Shown piece by piece: positions 1 to 8,462 of a stretch of DNA of 21,183 nt (within the stretch, counting starts at the first letter, position 1; every line of letters begins with the position of its first letter). Origin of the DNA: Spirogloea muscicola (lineage: Eukaryota; Streptophyta; Zygnematophyceae; Spirogloeales; Spirogloeaceae); the NCBI GenBank assembly GCA_009602725.1, contig WELB01000189.1:223402-244584 (forward strand). Direction: 5' to 3'. The position numbers and the translations under genes are program-made. The notes beneath the pieces are model-generated. The model ran no database searches. It saw only the letters and a list, made by a program, of their open reading frames with translations, and was not told the origin of the DNA.

Positions 1-277
1 CCCTCCTTTCCCCCACCCGCCCTCCCTCCTGCCATTGCTGCTTCCTCAACCTCCTCTAGCAGCTCCACAAGCGGTACAGGTCGAGTCGTCATGGCCCCCG
101 TCAGCACGGCTCTCCCCGCTGTGTGGCACCTCCAACCCTCCTTTCCCCCACCCGCCCTCCCTCCTGCCATTGCTGCTTCCTCAACCTCCTCTAGCAGCTC
201 CACAAGCGGTACCGGTCGAGTCGACATGGCCCCCGTCAGCACGGCTCCCCCCGCTCTGTGGCACCTCCGGCCCTCCT
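1..277 (+). repeat. 135-bp tandem repeat, two copies, at window edge
   Basis: Copy 1 is 1-135 and copy 2 is 136-270; a third copy starts at 271 but breaks off after seven bases. The copies differ at only a few positions. The period is a multiple of three, and frame 1 is open from the window edge to a TAG at 277-279, encoding a Pro/Ser/Ala-rich 45-residue repeat (PSFPPPALPPAIAASS, then a serine run, then MAPVSTA). Most differences between copies change the amino acid, so coding selection is not evident. It may be the end of a low-complexity gene or of a retroelement ORF cut by the window. I do not recognise it. Confidence 0.75.
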
Positions 278-344
278 AGTATAGGGCGTCTTTTCATGTA
301 GCCACATTCTTTGCGCTGCATTCTTTGCACTTTCTGCATTTCTG

Positions 345-414
345 CCTGAACAATGTAATGGCTTGAATTGGCCTCGCTTTAATTTCATGCGCACCGCGCG
401 CCTTCTCTCTCTTC
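345..414 (+). mobile_element. LINE 3'-tail remnant, type Y
   Basis: This segment, beginning CCTGAACAATGTA and running through a TTCATGCGC and CCGCGCGCC stretch, matches the 3' UTR ends at 2490-2560, 2610-2680 and (shorter) 12147-12168. It has no coding content. It directly precedes a type-X LINE end, as at 12147-12169. A partial hairpin tail (CCAGCCCCTATCCTC) follows at about 428-443. Confidence 0.6.
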
Positions 415-444
415 TGGCCTGGCTTGTCCAGCCCCTATCCTCTT

Positions 445-612
445 TTGTTTCTGGCATCTAGTATTCATGCCTCGATTTGTGACCTCTATGTTTTGACCCG
501 TGGTTATTGAGCGGGTCAATCTGCTGTAGGTTATGTAGATCTCTAGATGTGCTTGCCTTTGTACTTGGCCATTTGGTTTAGACCAAATTAGAGCAAAATG
601 TATTTGCTCTAA
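445..612 (+). mobile_element. LINE 3' end, type X (last codons plus 3' UTR)
   Basis: The C-terminal codons SICDLYVLTRGY and a TGA stop end near 511. About 100 nt of 3' UTR follow (GCGGGTCAATCTGCTGTAGG onward). This UTR recurs almost unchanged at 12507-12612 after the same protein end, so the two are paralogous 3' ends of one retrotransposon. Everything upstream of the last dozen codons is missing, as expected for 5' truncation during target-primed reverse transcription. Confidence 0.7.
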
Positions 613-629
613 TACACAGAGTTTTTGTC

Positions 630-660
630 CTCAATGGGCGAGCCCTTTCCCTTCTTCTTT
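630..660 (+). mobile_element. Type-Z tail terminus, sense
   Basis: TCAATGGGCGAGC at 631-643 is the terminal motif of type-Z tails, followed by a pyrimidine-rich stretch. It faces an inverted copy of the same motif at 679-691. Confidence 0.6.
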
Positions 661-671
661 CTCTCTGTCAA

Positions 672-772
672 AGAAGGTGCTCGCCCATTGAGAAGAGGGG
701 CTGGCAAAGCCAACCCAAAAAGAATGGACAATGTTCAAAGCCAAAAGAAAGAGGTGCTGAAAAAGGACTACA
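672..772 (-). mobile_element. LINE 3' tail, type V, antisense
   Basis: Read on the minus strand, this has a TGTAGT-rich start, then TTTGGCTTTG, CATTGTCCATTC, a hairpin GGGTTGGC/GCCAGCCC and the terminus CTCAATGGGCGAGC. The same order is found on the plus strand at 8975-9075, after the stop codon of the V-type copy. No coding sequence remains. Confidence 0.6.
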
Positions 773-807
773 CTAAAGGAGGACGAGCGTTTGGCGCTGC
801 TGGAAAC

Positions 808-847
808 AAAGAAGAAAGTGCTCGCCCGTGGAGAATAGGGGCTGGAA
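808..847 (-). mobile_element. Type-Z tail fragment nested antisense in W copy 1
   Basis: On the minus strand this reads hairpin half, CCAGCCCCTATTCTC, CACGGGCGAGCACTTTC. It splits the coding segment that is continuous in W copy 2 at about 1983 (the CCACCGCC junction). No clear target-site duplication remains. Confidence 0.6.
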
Positions 848-1053
848 AAGCCACCGCCTGGCGCGGCGTGCAGCGGCCCGCCGCCTCGGGCAGCAGGGCG
901 AGCAGCCCGGCTTCAACGTAGCCGGGTCCCTCGCTCAGGTTTTCCGTGTGCGTTTGGCCGTCTCGATGCAGCGGTCCCTCGCCTTCGCGGTTCACTTGCG
1001 CGCAGGCCGAGCTTTGGCGGCGGCCTCCGGCTTCCGTCAGGGCGACGTCTTGT

Positions 1054-1178
1054 CATTTCTTGCTGCTTCGCCTTAGGGCTTCGCCTGGCTTCCCCCCCCC
1101 TCTTCTTGTACTCTGTTCATTCTTTTTTGGGCTGGCTGTTCCAGCCCATATTCTCAATGGGCGAGCCCTTCTTCTTTC
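1054..1178 (+). mobile_element. Type-Z tail fragment nested in W copy 1
   Basis: It contains the Z-UTR order: TTAG..CTTCGCCTGG, TTGTACTCTGTTCATTC, a perfect hairpin GGGCTGG (1129-1135) / CCAGCCC (1141-1147), and the terminus TCAATGGGCGAGC (1154-1166). The uninserted paralogue at about 2175-2195 reads straight from GACGTCTTTCC into GGCTAGCTAC. Short duplicated TCTT flanks are possible, but their ends are ambiguous. Confidence 0.7.
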
Positions 1179-1233
1179 CACCAGCTAGCTACTCGGATCT
1201 GCATCTCCTGTCTAGAGGTTACTGAGCGTTCCC

Positions 1234-1257
1234 TTTTCTCAATGGGCGAGCACTTTC
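1234..1257 (+). mobile_element. 24-nt micro-insertion of type-Z tail terminus with 5-bp TSD
   Basis: The insert (TTTTCTCAATGGG followed by CGAGCACTTTC) lies between TTCCC at 1229-1233 and TTCCC at 1258-1262. The related W copy 2 has GCGTTCCCTGG uninterrupted at about 2233-2243, so this is an insertion with an empty-site control. Only the extreme 3' end of the Z tail is present, without the hairpin. Confidence 0.75.
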
Positions 1258-1371
1258 TTCCCTGGTTGATGTCTTAGTCCTAGTCGTTCGCACTCTAGCT
1301 CCCTCAGACCTTGTCCATTCTTTTGGGCTGGCCCTTCCCAGCCACCAGTCAATCTGGCCGCGCTTTCTTCG

Positions 1372-1652
1372 AAAAGCCAGCCCAAAAAAGAATGAACAGA
1401 GTACGAGAAGGGGGCCAGGGGAAGCGCTAAGAGAAGCAAGCACACAGAGAAACAAAGCAGCTACGAATCACTCAGTAACCTCTGCTAAGCAGCCGCAGGT
1501 CGGAGATGCTAGGCTCGTGGAAGTGGGTCCCCTGGCCAGAGCCAGAGGCAGCAGCGAGGGCTCTGCCGGCACGAAGGTGCAACGCCCAGGCCATAGGCCT
1601 CTGCAGCGAGACGGCCAGGCGCATTCTAAACACTTGCGCCAGCGACCCGGAA
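1372..1652 (-). pseudogene. LINE ORF C-terminus and 3' UTR, type Z, antisense
   Basis: On the minus strand the frame reads GSLAQVFRMRLAVSLQRPM, then HLRAGRALAAASGSGQGTHF and SISDLRLLSRGY, with a stop at 1474-1472. The Z UTR follows (AGCGCTTCCCCTGG, CTTCTCGTACTCTGTTC) and ends inside the hairpin at about 1372, abutting the plus-strand W tail that ends at 1370. Nearly the same protein and UTR are found at 12770-13185 on the plus strand. The copy is truncated on its 5' side. Confidence 0.8.
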
Positions 1653-1762
1653 ACTAAGAGGAAGCGCGGCCAGATTGACTGGTGGCTGGGAAAGGCCAGC
1701 CCAAAAGAATGGAAAGTCTGAGGGAGCATGAGTGCGAACGACTAGGACTAAGAAACAAAGCA
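1653..1762 (-). mobile_element. LINE 3' tail, type W, antisense
   Basis: On the minus strand this shows CTTAGTCCTAGTCGTTCGC, a TCCATTCTTTTGGGC stretch, hairpin GGCTGG/CCAGCC, ACCAGTCAATCTGGCCGCGC. It lies immediately upstream of the antisense type-Z copy. The same W-tail-then-Z-copy order occurs at 12684-13185. Confidence 0.75.
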
Positions 1763-1763
1763 G

Positions 1764-2352
1764 TCAGTCGTGGGGCCTCGTCAGCTGTTCTCGGGCTCGC
1801 GCTCAATGGGCGAGCACTTTCTTCTCGCGCGAGGAGGCGGGCTACGCAGTCGGCCAAGCGGCGGGCGAGCACTTTCCTCTTGAAAAGGAACGGAAGTACT
1901 CGGACCACCCGGTGGGAGACGAGTTCGTTCCACTGGCAGTCGACGTGCACGGAGCCTTCGGCTCGAAATGGCTTGACTTGCTCCACCGCCTTGCGCGGCG
2001 TGCAGCGGCCCGCCGCATCGGGCAGCAGGGCGAGCAGCCCGGCTTCAACGTCGCCGGGTCCCTCGCTCAAGTCATCCGAATGCGTTTGGCCATCTCGATG
2101 CAGCGCTCCCTTGCCTTCGCTGTTCACTTGCGCGCAGGCCGAGCTTTGGCGGCGGCCTCCGGCTTCCGTCAGGGCGACGTCTTTCCGCCGGCTAGCTACT
2201 CAGACTTGCATCTCCTGACTAGAAGTTACTGCGCGTTCCCTGGCTGATGTCTTAGTCCAAGTCCTTTCGCGCACTCCGGCTCCTTCAGACCTTGTCCATT
2301 CCTTTGGGCTGGCCTTTCCCAGCCACCAGTCACTCTGGCCGCGCTTTCTTTT
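1764..2352 (+). pseudogene. LINE ORF C-terminus and 3' UTR, type W copy 2
   Basis: This is the longest type-W copy. The frame reads VVGPRQLFSGSR (1767-1802), is broken by a micro-insertion, then continues EEAGYAVGQAA and EKERKYSDHPVGDEFVPLAV, DVHGAFGSKWLDLL (about 1942-1983), AGSLAQVIRMRLAISMQRS and HLRAGRALAAASG. It ends SDLHLLTRSY at about 2229. The usual TGA is mutated to TGC there, extending the frame four codons to a TGA at 2245-2247. The UTR carries the W hairpin (GGGCTGG CCTTTC CCAGCC, about 2307-2326) and terminus and joins a type-Y end at about 2353. It is a dead, 5'-truncated copy of a non-LTR retrotransposon. Confidence 0.8.
1803..1823 (+). mobile_element. 21-nt micro-insertion of type-Z tail terminus with 7-bp TSD
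   Basis: The insert TCAATGGGCGAGCAC plus TTTCTT lies between CTCGCGC at 1796-1802 and CTCGCGC at 1824-1830. Removing the insert and one duplicate joins codons ending at 1802 to codons starting at 1831 in one open frame that carries recognisable LINE protein sequence on both sides. The insertion is therefore real and younger than the host copy. Confidence 0.8.
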
Positions 2353-2692
2353 CGTGGCGGCGCTCCAGCTCCCCAAGTTAGCTTGTCAGATTTGTCTGTG
2401 CTCACCCGTGGGTACTGATGTCACCTTAGGCACCTTCGTTTCGGTCTCCGTATAATGTAGCCCTGTTTAGTTTGCCCTAGACTCTGCCTGAACAATGTAT
2501 CGGCTTCAATTGGCCTCCATTTCATTTCATGCGCCCCGCGCGCATTCTCGCTTCCTCTCGTTCGTTTTCCATCTTATGTAGCCCTGTTTAGTTGGCCCTA
2601 GACTCTGCGTGAACAATGTATCGGCTTGAATTGGCCTCCATTTCATCTCATGCGCCCCGCGCGCCTTCTCTCCAGCCTCCTCACCCACCGCA
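2353..2692 (+). mobile_element. LINE 3' end, type Y, with 121-bp tail duplication
   Basis: A short coding end, SLSDLSVLTRGY with TGA at 2417-2419, is followed by the Y UTR (TGTCACCTTAGGCACCTT, GTCTCCGTA). The last part of the UTR is tandemly duplicated: unit 1 is 2456-2576 and unit 2 starts at 2577, both opening TGTAGCCCTGTTTAGTT. The units differ at only a few positions. The same coding end and UTR occur once at 12040-12168, without the duplication. Confidence 0.75.
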
Positions 2693-3455
2693 GTGCGGCT
2701 GGGCGCCGGCTCATGCTCTTAGCTCGCCCATGCACACACTCTGCCCGGCACTTGCTCGCTTCTCGCTAGCCCACTCCTCACCTTAACACTGGTCGTGCAT
2801 CAGCTGCTGCCCTCGAGCCCTCCTTCGCAATTCCGCACCAGCCTGTCTGACCTCTGGCTGTACATTGCCATTGCTTGCTGCGGTCGTCAAGCTTGCGCAG
2901 TCACCTGGTCGCCACTGCTTCCGCCGCATTCTTCTTTTACTGTTCGTTGGCCCTCGCTTGCGCCCTCATGTTCCCAATATATCTGTCCGTCTGTCTGGGC
3001 TGGCAATGGTCTCTTCTTATGCCGATATACAGGCTACTGTCTTTCTCTTTTTTATCAGGCTTGCCACCACAGCCACTACACACTGTGAACAACATTCTGC
3101 TCAGCCGCCTGCAGCAACAACTCCACGCAGCTCACGCCTTTGCCTACTTAGGTGCCATGCAACCACCGCCCACCTCTGTGCACTCTTGGCATTGCCTTCA
3201 CGGCAGAACTGCTCACCCTGGCCTGCCAGGGACCCGCCCTTGCTCGTTGCTGCCTCCCTATGATCCTATCCTCTGACTTCGCGCCCATGTCTAGCCCCGC
3301 AGCACACAGTGACGGCTTGCCACATCCACTCCGGATCCATTCTCAAGCTACAGGCAGCGCACACCCATACAAAAACCCAAAACCCTCTACAAAATTGCGA
3401 GAGGAGGATCAAGCAGCACCCTTCCCCCCCAACCCACCGTGAAGTTTGGGCTAGT
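2693..3455. other. Region without recognisable gene; includes FZL 3' flank
   Basis: This is C- and T-rich sequence with several short overlapping open frames but no recognisable protein, retroelement tail or RNA. The right part must contain the 3' UTR of the minus-strand FZL-like gene, which stops at 3458-3456. I see no UGUAA motif for that gene. Confidence 0.5.
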
Positions 3456-6400
3456 CTATGAGCCCAAACTCTCAACTGTCTGAGTTAGCCTGTTCAGCTG
3501 GGAGGTCAGAGCCTGCAACCGGGTCTGGAAAGAGGCCACACATTGGCTTTCCTCCTGGGTAGCCTGAGCATAAGGTCTAATGAGCTTCTCTACCTGGAGA
3601 CGCAGAGCATCAAGGGACTCGCTCAACTCCACCTGCAGACCTTCTTCCAAGCTACGGGCCACAGCGTCAGCGGCCCTCCTCACCTTAGCTTTGACCTCCC
3701 CTCGTCTCAATGGGAGGTTTAGGACGCCAACGTACCTGCAGATCAAGAGTGGGCCATGATTAGACTTCCCCATTGTCAAACCCTTGCCAAGCTCCGCGCA
3801 AGAGTGTGGGCAGTCAGTACATACGTATGCCCAGGACTGACGAGGAAAAGCTGAAGTGCTTGTAGATTAGAGGGTTGTAGTGAGAAAGCTGCACTGCTGC
3901 AACATACCCTCCAGCTGAACACAAAGCAAGCGCCAGCAGGTCCTCCAATGTGGTGGGCAAGATCGTAGTGAGCACTGATGCCGACACGCCTGCTGCGCTA
4001 ACTCCAGCAAATGTGCCAAGCACCTGCAGCAGACCTTCCCCAAAACCTACTCAATGAGAAAAGAATGCTTTACAGGGAGCTCATCTGCAGCAGCTTGCAA
4101 AGCCCATGCAAGTGACACTTGAGTCTGACACAGCGCAACAATGATGCAGCAGTTGCAATTCCAAGATACGGACATATTCACTCATCCACATGACACATAC
4201 ACATGTCTGTACCGTCACCCAAGGTTGTGTGGCATCAACTGTGTGTACTGCAAGGTACAAAAGTAGTCAAAAGTCTCACCACTTGGCGCAGCTCTTCCTC
4301 CAGGACAAGAGCAGCAGCGTGGGGATCGAAGCTTTCTAACACCTCCAATGTTTTTGAGTGCTTCGTGGTCTCATCCACGTCTTGGTCGATGGCTACAACT
4401 CCATGCTCTTCTGATGTCAAATGAGAAAGGTCGGGCCACCGTTCCTTCGTGAATTCTTTGTAGTTGCGGAGCTGGCGTGCGTTGTTGGAAGACAACCACT
4501 CACCGTGATCCTCCATTGCTCTCTGGACCCAATTGACACCACAAATTGTTTCTCACAATCACCCCTTTGCACCCAAGGTCTTGATCATGGCTCACTCACA
4601 TTCTTGCATGGCGCATCTCAGTATAAGCAGGGACAGAAGTCGAGGCTGCACCTTCACATCTGCAGACGTTGACCCCATGATCTCCTTCTCAAAGTTGGAT
4701 CCTACAGGCAGTGAGGAGCTGGAGCTCGACCCAAGGACGTAGCCTGCCAGTGCTTGCACATTGGAAAGGGACAACGTCCTGTCCACAAGCCGCTCTGCTC
4801 GCGTTTTGGCAGCATCAACCTGCTCAATGTCACTCGGTCAATGTACATATTCCAGCAAGACGACACCAGTAGCATGACTGCACCAGCCTTATTGGAGCAG
4901 AACTCCTGCCTCGTAGCATCGGCGTTTGTGCTGCTAAAGACATCTCATCTCACCATGGAAAGTATGCGCTGCCGCTGGACCAATGCATCCTTGCGCATTG
5001 CATCCTTGTACCGGGCCATCTGCGCTCCCACGCTTTCAAGGGCCTGCCGATCCTGCGTGGCCTGATCCGCTCGCTCTGCCAGCTGCCGGGAGCAGGCGCT
5101 CAGCAGGACGGACCCAACCCCCAAGGGCGTACCCAACTTAAGCCTCATGCGCTCAGCACCAGCATCAGTGCTGCCTCCCAAGAAGCCGAAGATGAAATCC
5201 TCGAGCTCTTGAAAGCCGCTGGACCTCCACCCCTGGTCCTGCTCTAGTTTGGCCTTGCTCGTGCCGAGCTTTGCTTTCAAGGCTCTTCGAGCTGAGACAG
5301 GATAGACGGGTACTGGTGACACCCCAAGGAGCTTCTCTGCATTCACCTGCACAAACTGGAGGACCTCCTGAACCTGCAATGTTGAGCAGGAATATTGTCA
5401 GCCGCAAATTCTAAGCACAGAATGTCGAGGACAGTTATCAAGGTGGACAACACTGGAGGCTGATTGAGATGCAGGTACAGCAGCCTCACTATGGCTTCTT
5501 CTGAAGAGATGCCAACCAACCTCAGAAACCTCGGTCAGAACATCCGCCTTGTTGAGGATGAAGATGACCTTCTTGCCCCACTGTCTGATATACCGCAAGA
5601 AGGATACCTGCATCATCCAACACTCCAGGTGCATGACGTTCACAAGCACAAAGATGTGACTGAAGTGTGCCTTGAGAGCTAGTGCAGGCTTGGGTAGTAC
5701 TCGGCAATTCCACCATAAATTCTTCTTCCCTTCTTCATTTTTGTGTGTAAGCAGATGTGAGCTTCTTCTCACAAGAACCATAGCAGTGTGAGATCATCGA
5801 CCAACACTGCGTACCTCAGATTCTGTCAGTGGTCGATCAGCGGAGAGGACAAAGAGCACAAGGTCTGCCCTAGGAACAAACTCCTCCGTCAATCTCTGCT
5901 GCCTTTCCAGGATGACATTTGTCCCAGGCGTGTCAACCAGATTCATCTGCACAGCTTAAGAACTTCTTAATGTTGTTGTCCGTCTCCAACTCAATGTGCT
6001 AGACTGAGAGCCGAGGTGGCTGTATCTGGAAGCTAGACACAAGCTTAATGAGCTCTGGCTTTGAGTTGCCATTACTGAGGGCGGCAGTCAGCCACCAACC
6101 TGCTTTAGGAGGTTGGCTGGCAGATACTTCAGAAAGTGGCCGTCCGGATGCCGCTCAGCTTGCTCCTCCTCTACTTCCTTGTCGCTATGCTTCAGCATGG
6201 TAATCTCGTTCGTTGTCGGCACAACACCCTCCTTCAAGTACTTCTCTCCAAGGAGGGCATTGATCACCGACGACTTGCCTGAGTTGAACTCCCCCTGCAG
6301 TCAAGCAATAGCAGTCTCTATGAGTTGTTGCAAGCTGCAAACTCAGAGCCATCCTGAAGATGGCACTAGCAACTTCAATTGAAGCAGGCCCAATTCTGCT

Positions 6401-8371
6401 GCAGCAAGCATTTCTGGTCCCCTGTGGCCCTTGTGATTACAGACCACATTCAGTGTTCATGAGACGGACTGAGTCAACCAACTGACTTACAACAATCACA
6501 AGGAGGAAGAGGTCGTCAAGCTGCGCCAGCGCGTCCTCCAGCAAAGAGACTTCCGCCATCTGCCACATGAGGGCCCACTGCGAGAGGCAGTTAACATAAA
6601 GGCCACTGTACAGTCACTTCTCTGGGGCTTGACGTGCTTGTGCGACTTCCCACAAAGCAAGAATAAAACTCACTAAAGTCTGACAGGATGCCTGCATTTG
6701 CTGCTTGACCCTTGCACACTCCCAAGAGTGAAACAGACGCTGGACTTGCCTGTGGGCAAGCAACTTGGAGCAGGTCCAACATGTCCGTGAGCAATGAGCG
6801 CTCATCCTCAAGAAGGAGCTTTGCCTGATTGTCTAGGATCTGCACCACACTGCCATTGGTTGTGGAGTTCCTTCCACCCCCTCCTTTGTCCCCAGCCTTC
6901 TCCTGCTTCACCCTTGCTGAGTCTTCAGCTTGCTGAACATCTGAAGCGTGCCCGGCCCGCTGTGCCGCGGAGCCGATGGCACTGAGCACGGCTTCTGCGT
7001 ACTCCTTAGCTGCCCTGCTGGGATCTGAGCTTCCACCAGCAGCCTCCTCCAGACTCTGCCAAACATCGGAGAGGCGGAGCACTAGCCCGTCTGCCCCAAG
7101 GTGGACAGGGGAGAAGGTGATGCTGTCGGCCGCCAGATCTCCTGGAGCAGGAGCCGCAGACTCGCAGACGACTGGTATGCTGACTTGCCGCCTTACGGCG
7201 GTCACCAGCTCCTCCATGGATGCCCTCCTTTCACCAGCACCTCTCCTGGCCAGGACCAGGAGGTCTGCACCCTCCCCTGAGCTGGCAGACTCTGCCATCT
7301 GTGCGGTGCCGACAGAGCGGGCCACCAGTGGGAGCACGGGTGCATCCACGCCTGTCGCGCTCTGCATCATCCGCCGGGCTACCACCGCCGACAAGCCTGC
7401 ACAGGGGCAATGTTGCGGGCAGAGGGCAGCGGGTGACACAGAGTGAGGGGCGCCTGCAGATTGCTTGCTGAGGCAGAGGACTAGGTCCCCCGCTCACCCT
7501 GCCAAACATTGTCGACTACACTGAGGAGCTCGGGCCGGGCTGTGCTTGTTAGGAACGATTCCTCCATAGTGGCAGCACGGCAAAGCGCGTCGCCAAAAGA
7601 GCAATGAATGCCCACAGCGAGATTGTCTCGACAGTCTTGCCGTCAACACACCTCTGTCGGCGAGCAGCAGCCCGTCGGCCGAAGCAGCGGCAGCGATGTC
7701 CGCGCGCTCCACGACGAGGAGCTGGGCGCGGCCGCGGAGCAGGCCGCGGAGCGACAGCGCAGCATCGTACAGCTCCTCGCCGCCGGACCCTCCGGCATCC
7801 AGGAGGACCAGGCCCACACCGCCGGCCACCAGGTCACTCAGGACCTGCCACGTGGCGTCGCCAGACAGGCCTGGCAGGCCCCGCTGGACCTCCTCCGCCG
7901 TGACGCGCAGCGCCAGCGCCGGGATGCGCACTTGAGCTCGCCGCTGGCCCGCCCGGAACACCGACGGCTCCGCCACAGCTGAAGGCACGTCCGTGGCGCT
8001 GCCGTCCGGCAGCTTGGCTCGTGCGCATCGGACGCACTTGGAGCTCAGCTGCAGCGGCGGCGCCGGAGCCGGCAGCGAGGCCGAGCGCCGGCGGCCCGGG
8101 CGCTGCGCTCGCAAACTGGCGTACGACACAGGGAGCACGGGGTTCCGCGCCCCCCTCGACCAGCTGCCGACGCAGGGGCGCAGCGGAGCGGCGGGCCCGG
8201 CGCCCGCCACGNGGGGCCAGCGGCGCAGGGCCAGGGCGGGATGTGGCCGACGGAACGGGGTCGTCGCTCACGCTGCTCCGCTGCCGTTGGCGGACAGGCG
8301 GGGGCGGAGGTACTAGGCCCTGACTGCCTAGCCTGTGGCTCCGCTCCGCTAATGAAAGACAGCGCCTCCAT
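3456..8371 (-). CDS. FZL: FZL-like chloroplast dynamin-family GTPase (FZO-like), 11 exons, 5' end unresolved
   Basis: Likely a membrane-remodelling GTPase of plastids; Arabidopsis FZL acts in thylakoid and chloroplast morphology. Exons on the minus strand: ?-7652, 7396-6750, 6559-6491, 6294-6100, 5946-5815, 5607-5521, 5373-4954, 4819-4600, 4518-4280, 4023-3908, 3735-3456. Phases agree at every junction and give about 987 codons from 8210. Order: Arg/Ser/Ala-rich N-terminus (transit-peptide-like), thiamine-phosphate-synthase-like region (exons 1-2, e.g. ADGLLLADRG then LSAVVARRMM), G1 GEFNSGKSS, G2 VPTTNE, G3 VDTPGTN, G4 NKAD, helical region, hydrophobic hairpin (SASVLTTIL, LEDLLALALCSAGGYV), C-terminal coiled coil. 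Exon 2 ends with a GC donor. The exon 8/9 junction is the least certain. The exon 1 frame has no ATG and meets a stop at 8268-8270. The only ATG candidates (8371, 8428) are in another frame, across the N at 8212. Confidence 0.9.
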
Positions 8372-8462
8372 TGACTGGTGGCTGTGAGAGGCCAAGGACT
8401 GAACGGCCCGGATGGCGCATTGAGTCATGAATGCCCTCCTCTATGCACCTGGCTGGCCTCTA
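8317..8462 (+). repeat. Type-T repeat shared with DA2 upstream region, interrupted by W tail
   Basis: GCCCTGACTGCCTAGCCT and TGTGGCTCCG (8317-8343) match 13434-13460 with two differences in 27 nt. After an 81-nt interruption, TCATGAA and GCACCTGGCTGGC (8425-8455) match 13461-13485. The paralogue at 13434 directly follows a LINE C-terminal remnant, so this is probably another LINE tail. It overlaps the candidate 5' leader of the FZL-like gene. Confidence 0.55.
8344..8424 (-). mobile_element. Decayed type-W tail insertion carrying the candidate FZL ATG
   Basis: This 81-nt block is absent from the paralogous site at 13460/13461. On the minus strand it reads TTGGCCTCTCACAGCC followed by ACCAGTCAAT, resembling the W-tail hairpin and terminus (GGCCTTTCCCAGCC, ACCAGTCAATCTGG). 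The ATG at 8371-8369 arises within its ACCAGTCAATGG. TGGCTGTGAGAGGCCA (8379-8394, plus strand) recurs at 14007-14022. I see no clear target-site duplication. Confidence 0.5.

Larger units (their letters stand above)
775..1370 (+). pseudogene. LINE ORF C-terminus and 3' UTR, type W copy 1, with three nested insertions
   Basis: After removal of the nested tails (808-847, 1054-1178, 1234-1257) this aligns with type-W copy 2 (1764-2352). Shared parts are the segment around GFNVAGS, LAQVFRVRLAVSMQRSLAF and HLRAGRALAAASGFRQGD, then SDLHLLSRGY with a TGA ending at 1224. The UTR carries ATGTCTTAGTCCTAGTC, CTTGTCCATTCTTTTGGGC, a GGCTGG/CCAGCC hairpin, and the terminus ACCAGTCAATCTGGCCGCGC. It is the carboxyl end of a non-LTR retrotransposon polyprotein and cannot be autonomous. 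Sense tail insertions and an antisense one show repeated retrotransposition into older copies. Confidence 0.75.

Noticed and set aside
1-2692. DNA transposon (MITE) explanation for the hairpin repeats
   Set aside because: The repeats are one-sided: they always form the 3' end of a LINE coding remnant, with variable 5' truncation and variable-length TSDs, which fits target-primed reverse transcription and not terminal inverted repeats.
2795-3442. Overlapping plus-strand frames of 96-133 codons
   Set aside because: Three frames are open at once in C-rich sequence, none resembles a known family, and the right end overlaps the likely FZL 3' UTR.
4280-4600. Ending FZL exon 9 at the GGTGAGTGG near 4504
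   Set aside because: Reading through gives HGEWLSSNNAR..YKEFTKERWPDL, which matches the FZL family, so this GTGAGT is coding sequence.
6976-7982. Open frames on the plus strand (6976-7446, 7608-7982)
   Set aside because: They are antisense to FZL exons 1 and 2, whose protein matches its family and splices in phase. The plus-strand products look like GC-rich shadow translations.
3456-8371. Bacterial-type dynamin or mitofusin instead of FZL
   Set aside because: The thiamine-phosphate-synthase-like N-terminal region and the motif set GEFNSGKSS, EGVVPTTNEIT, VDTPGTNVIL are specific to the plastid FZL family.
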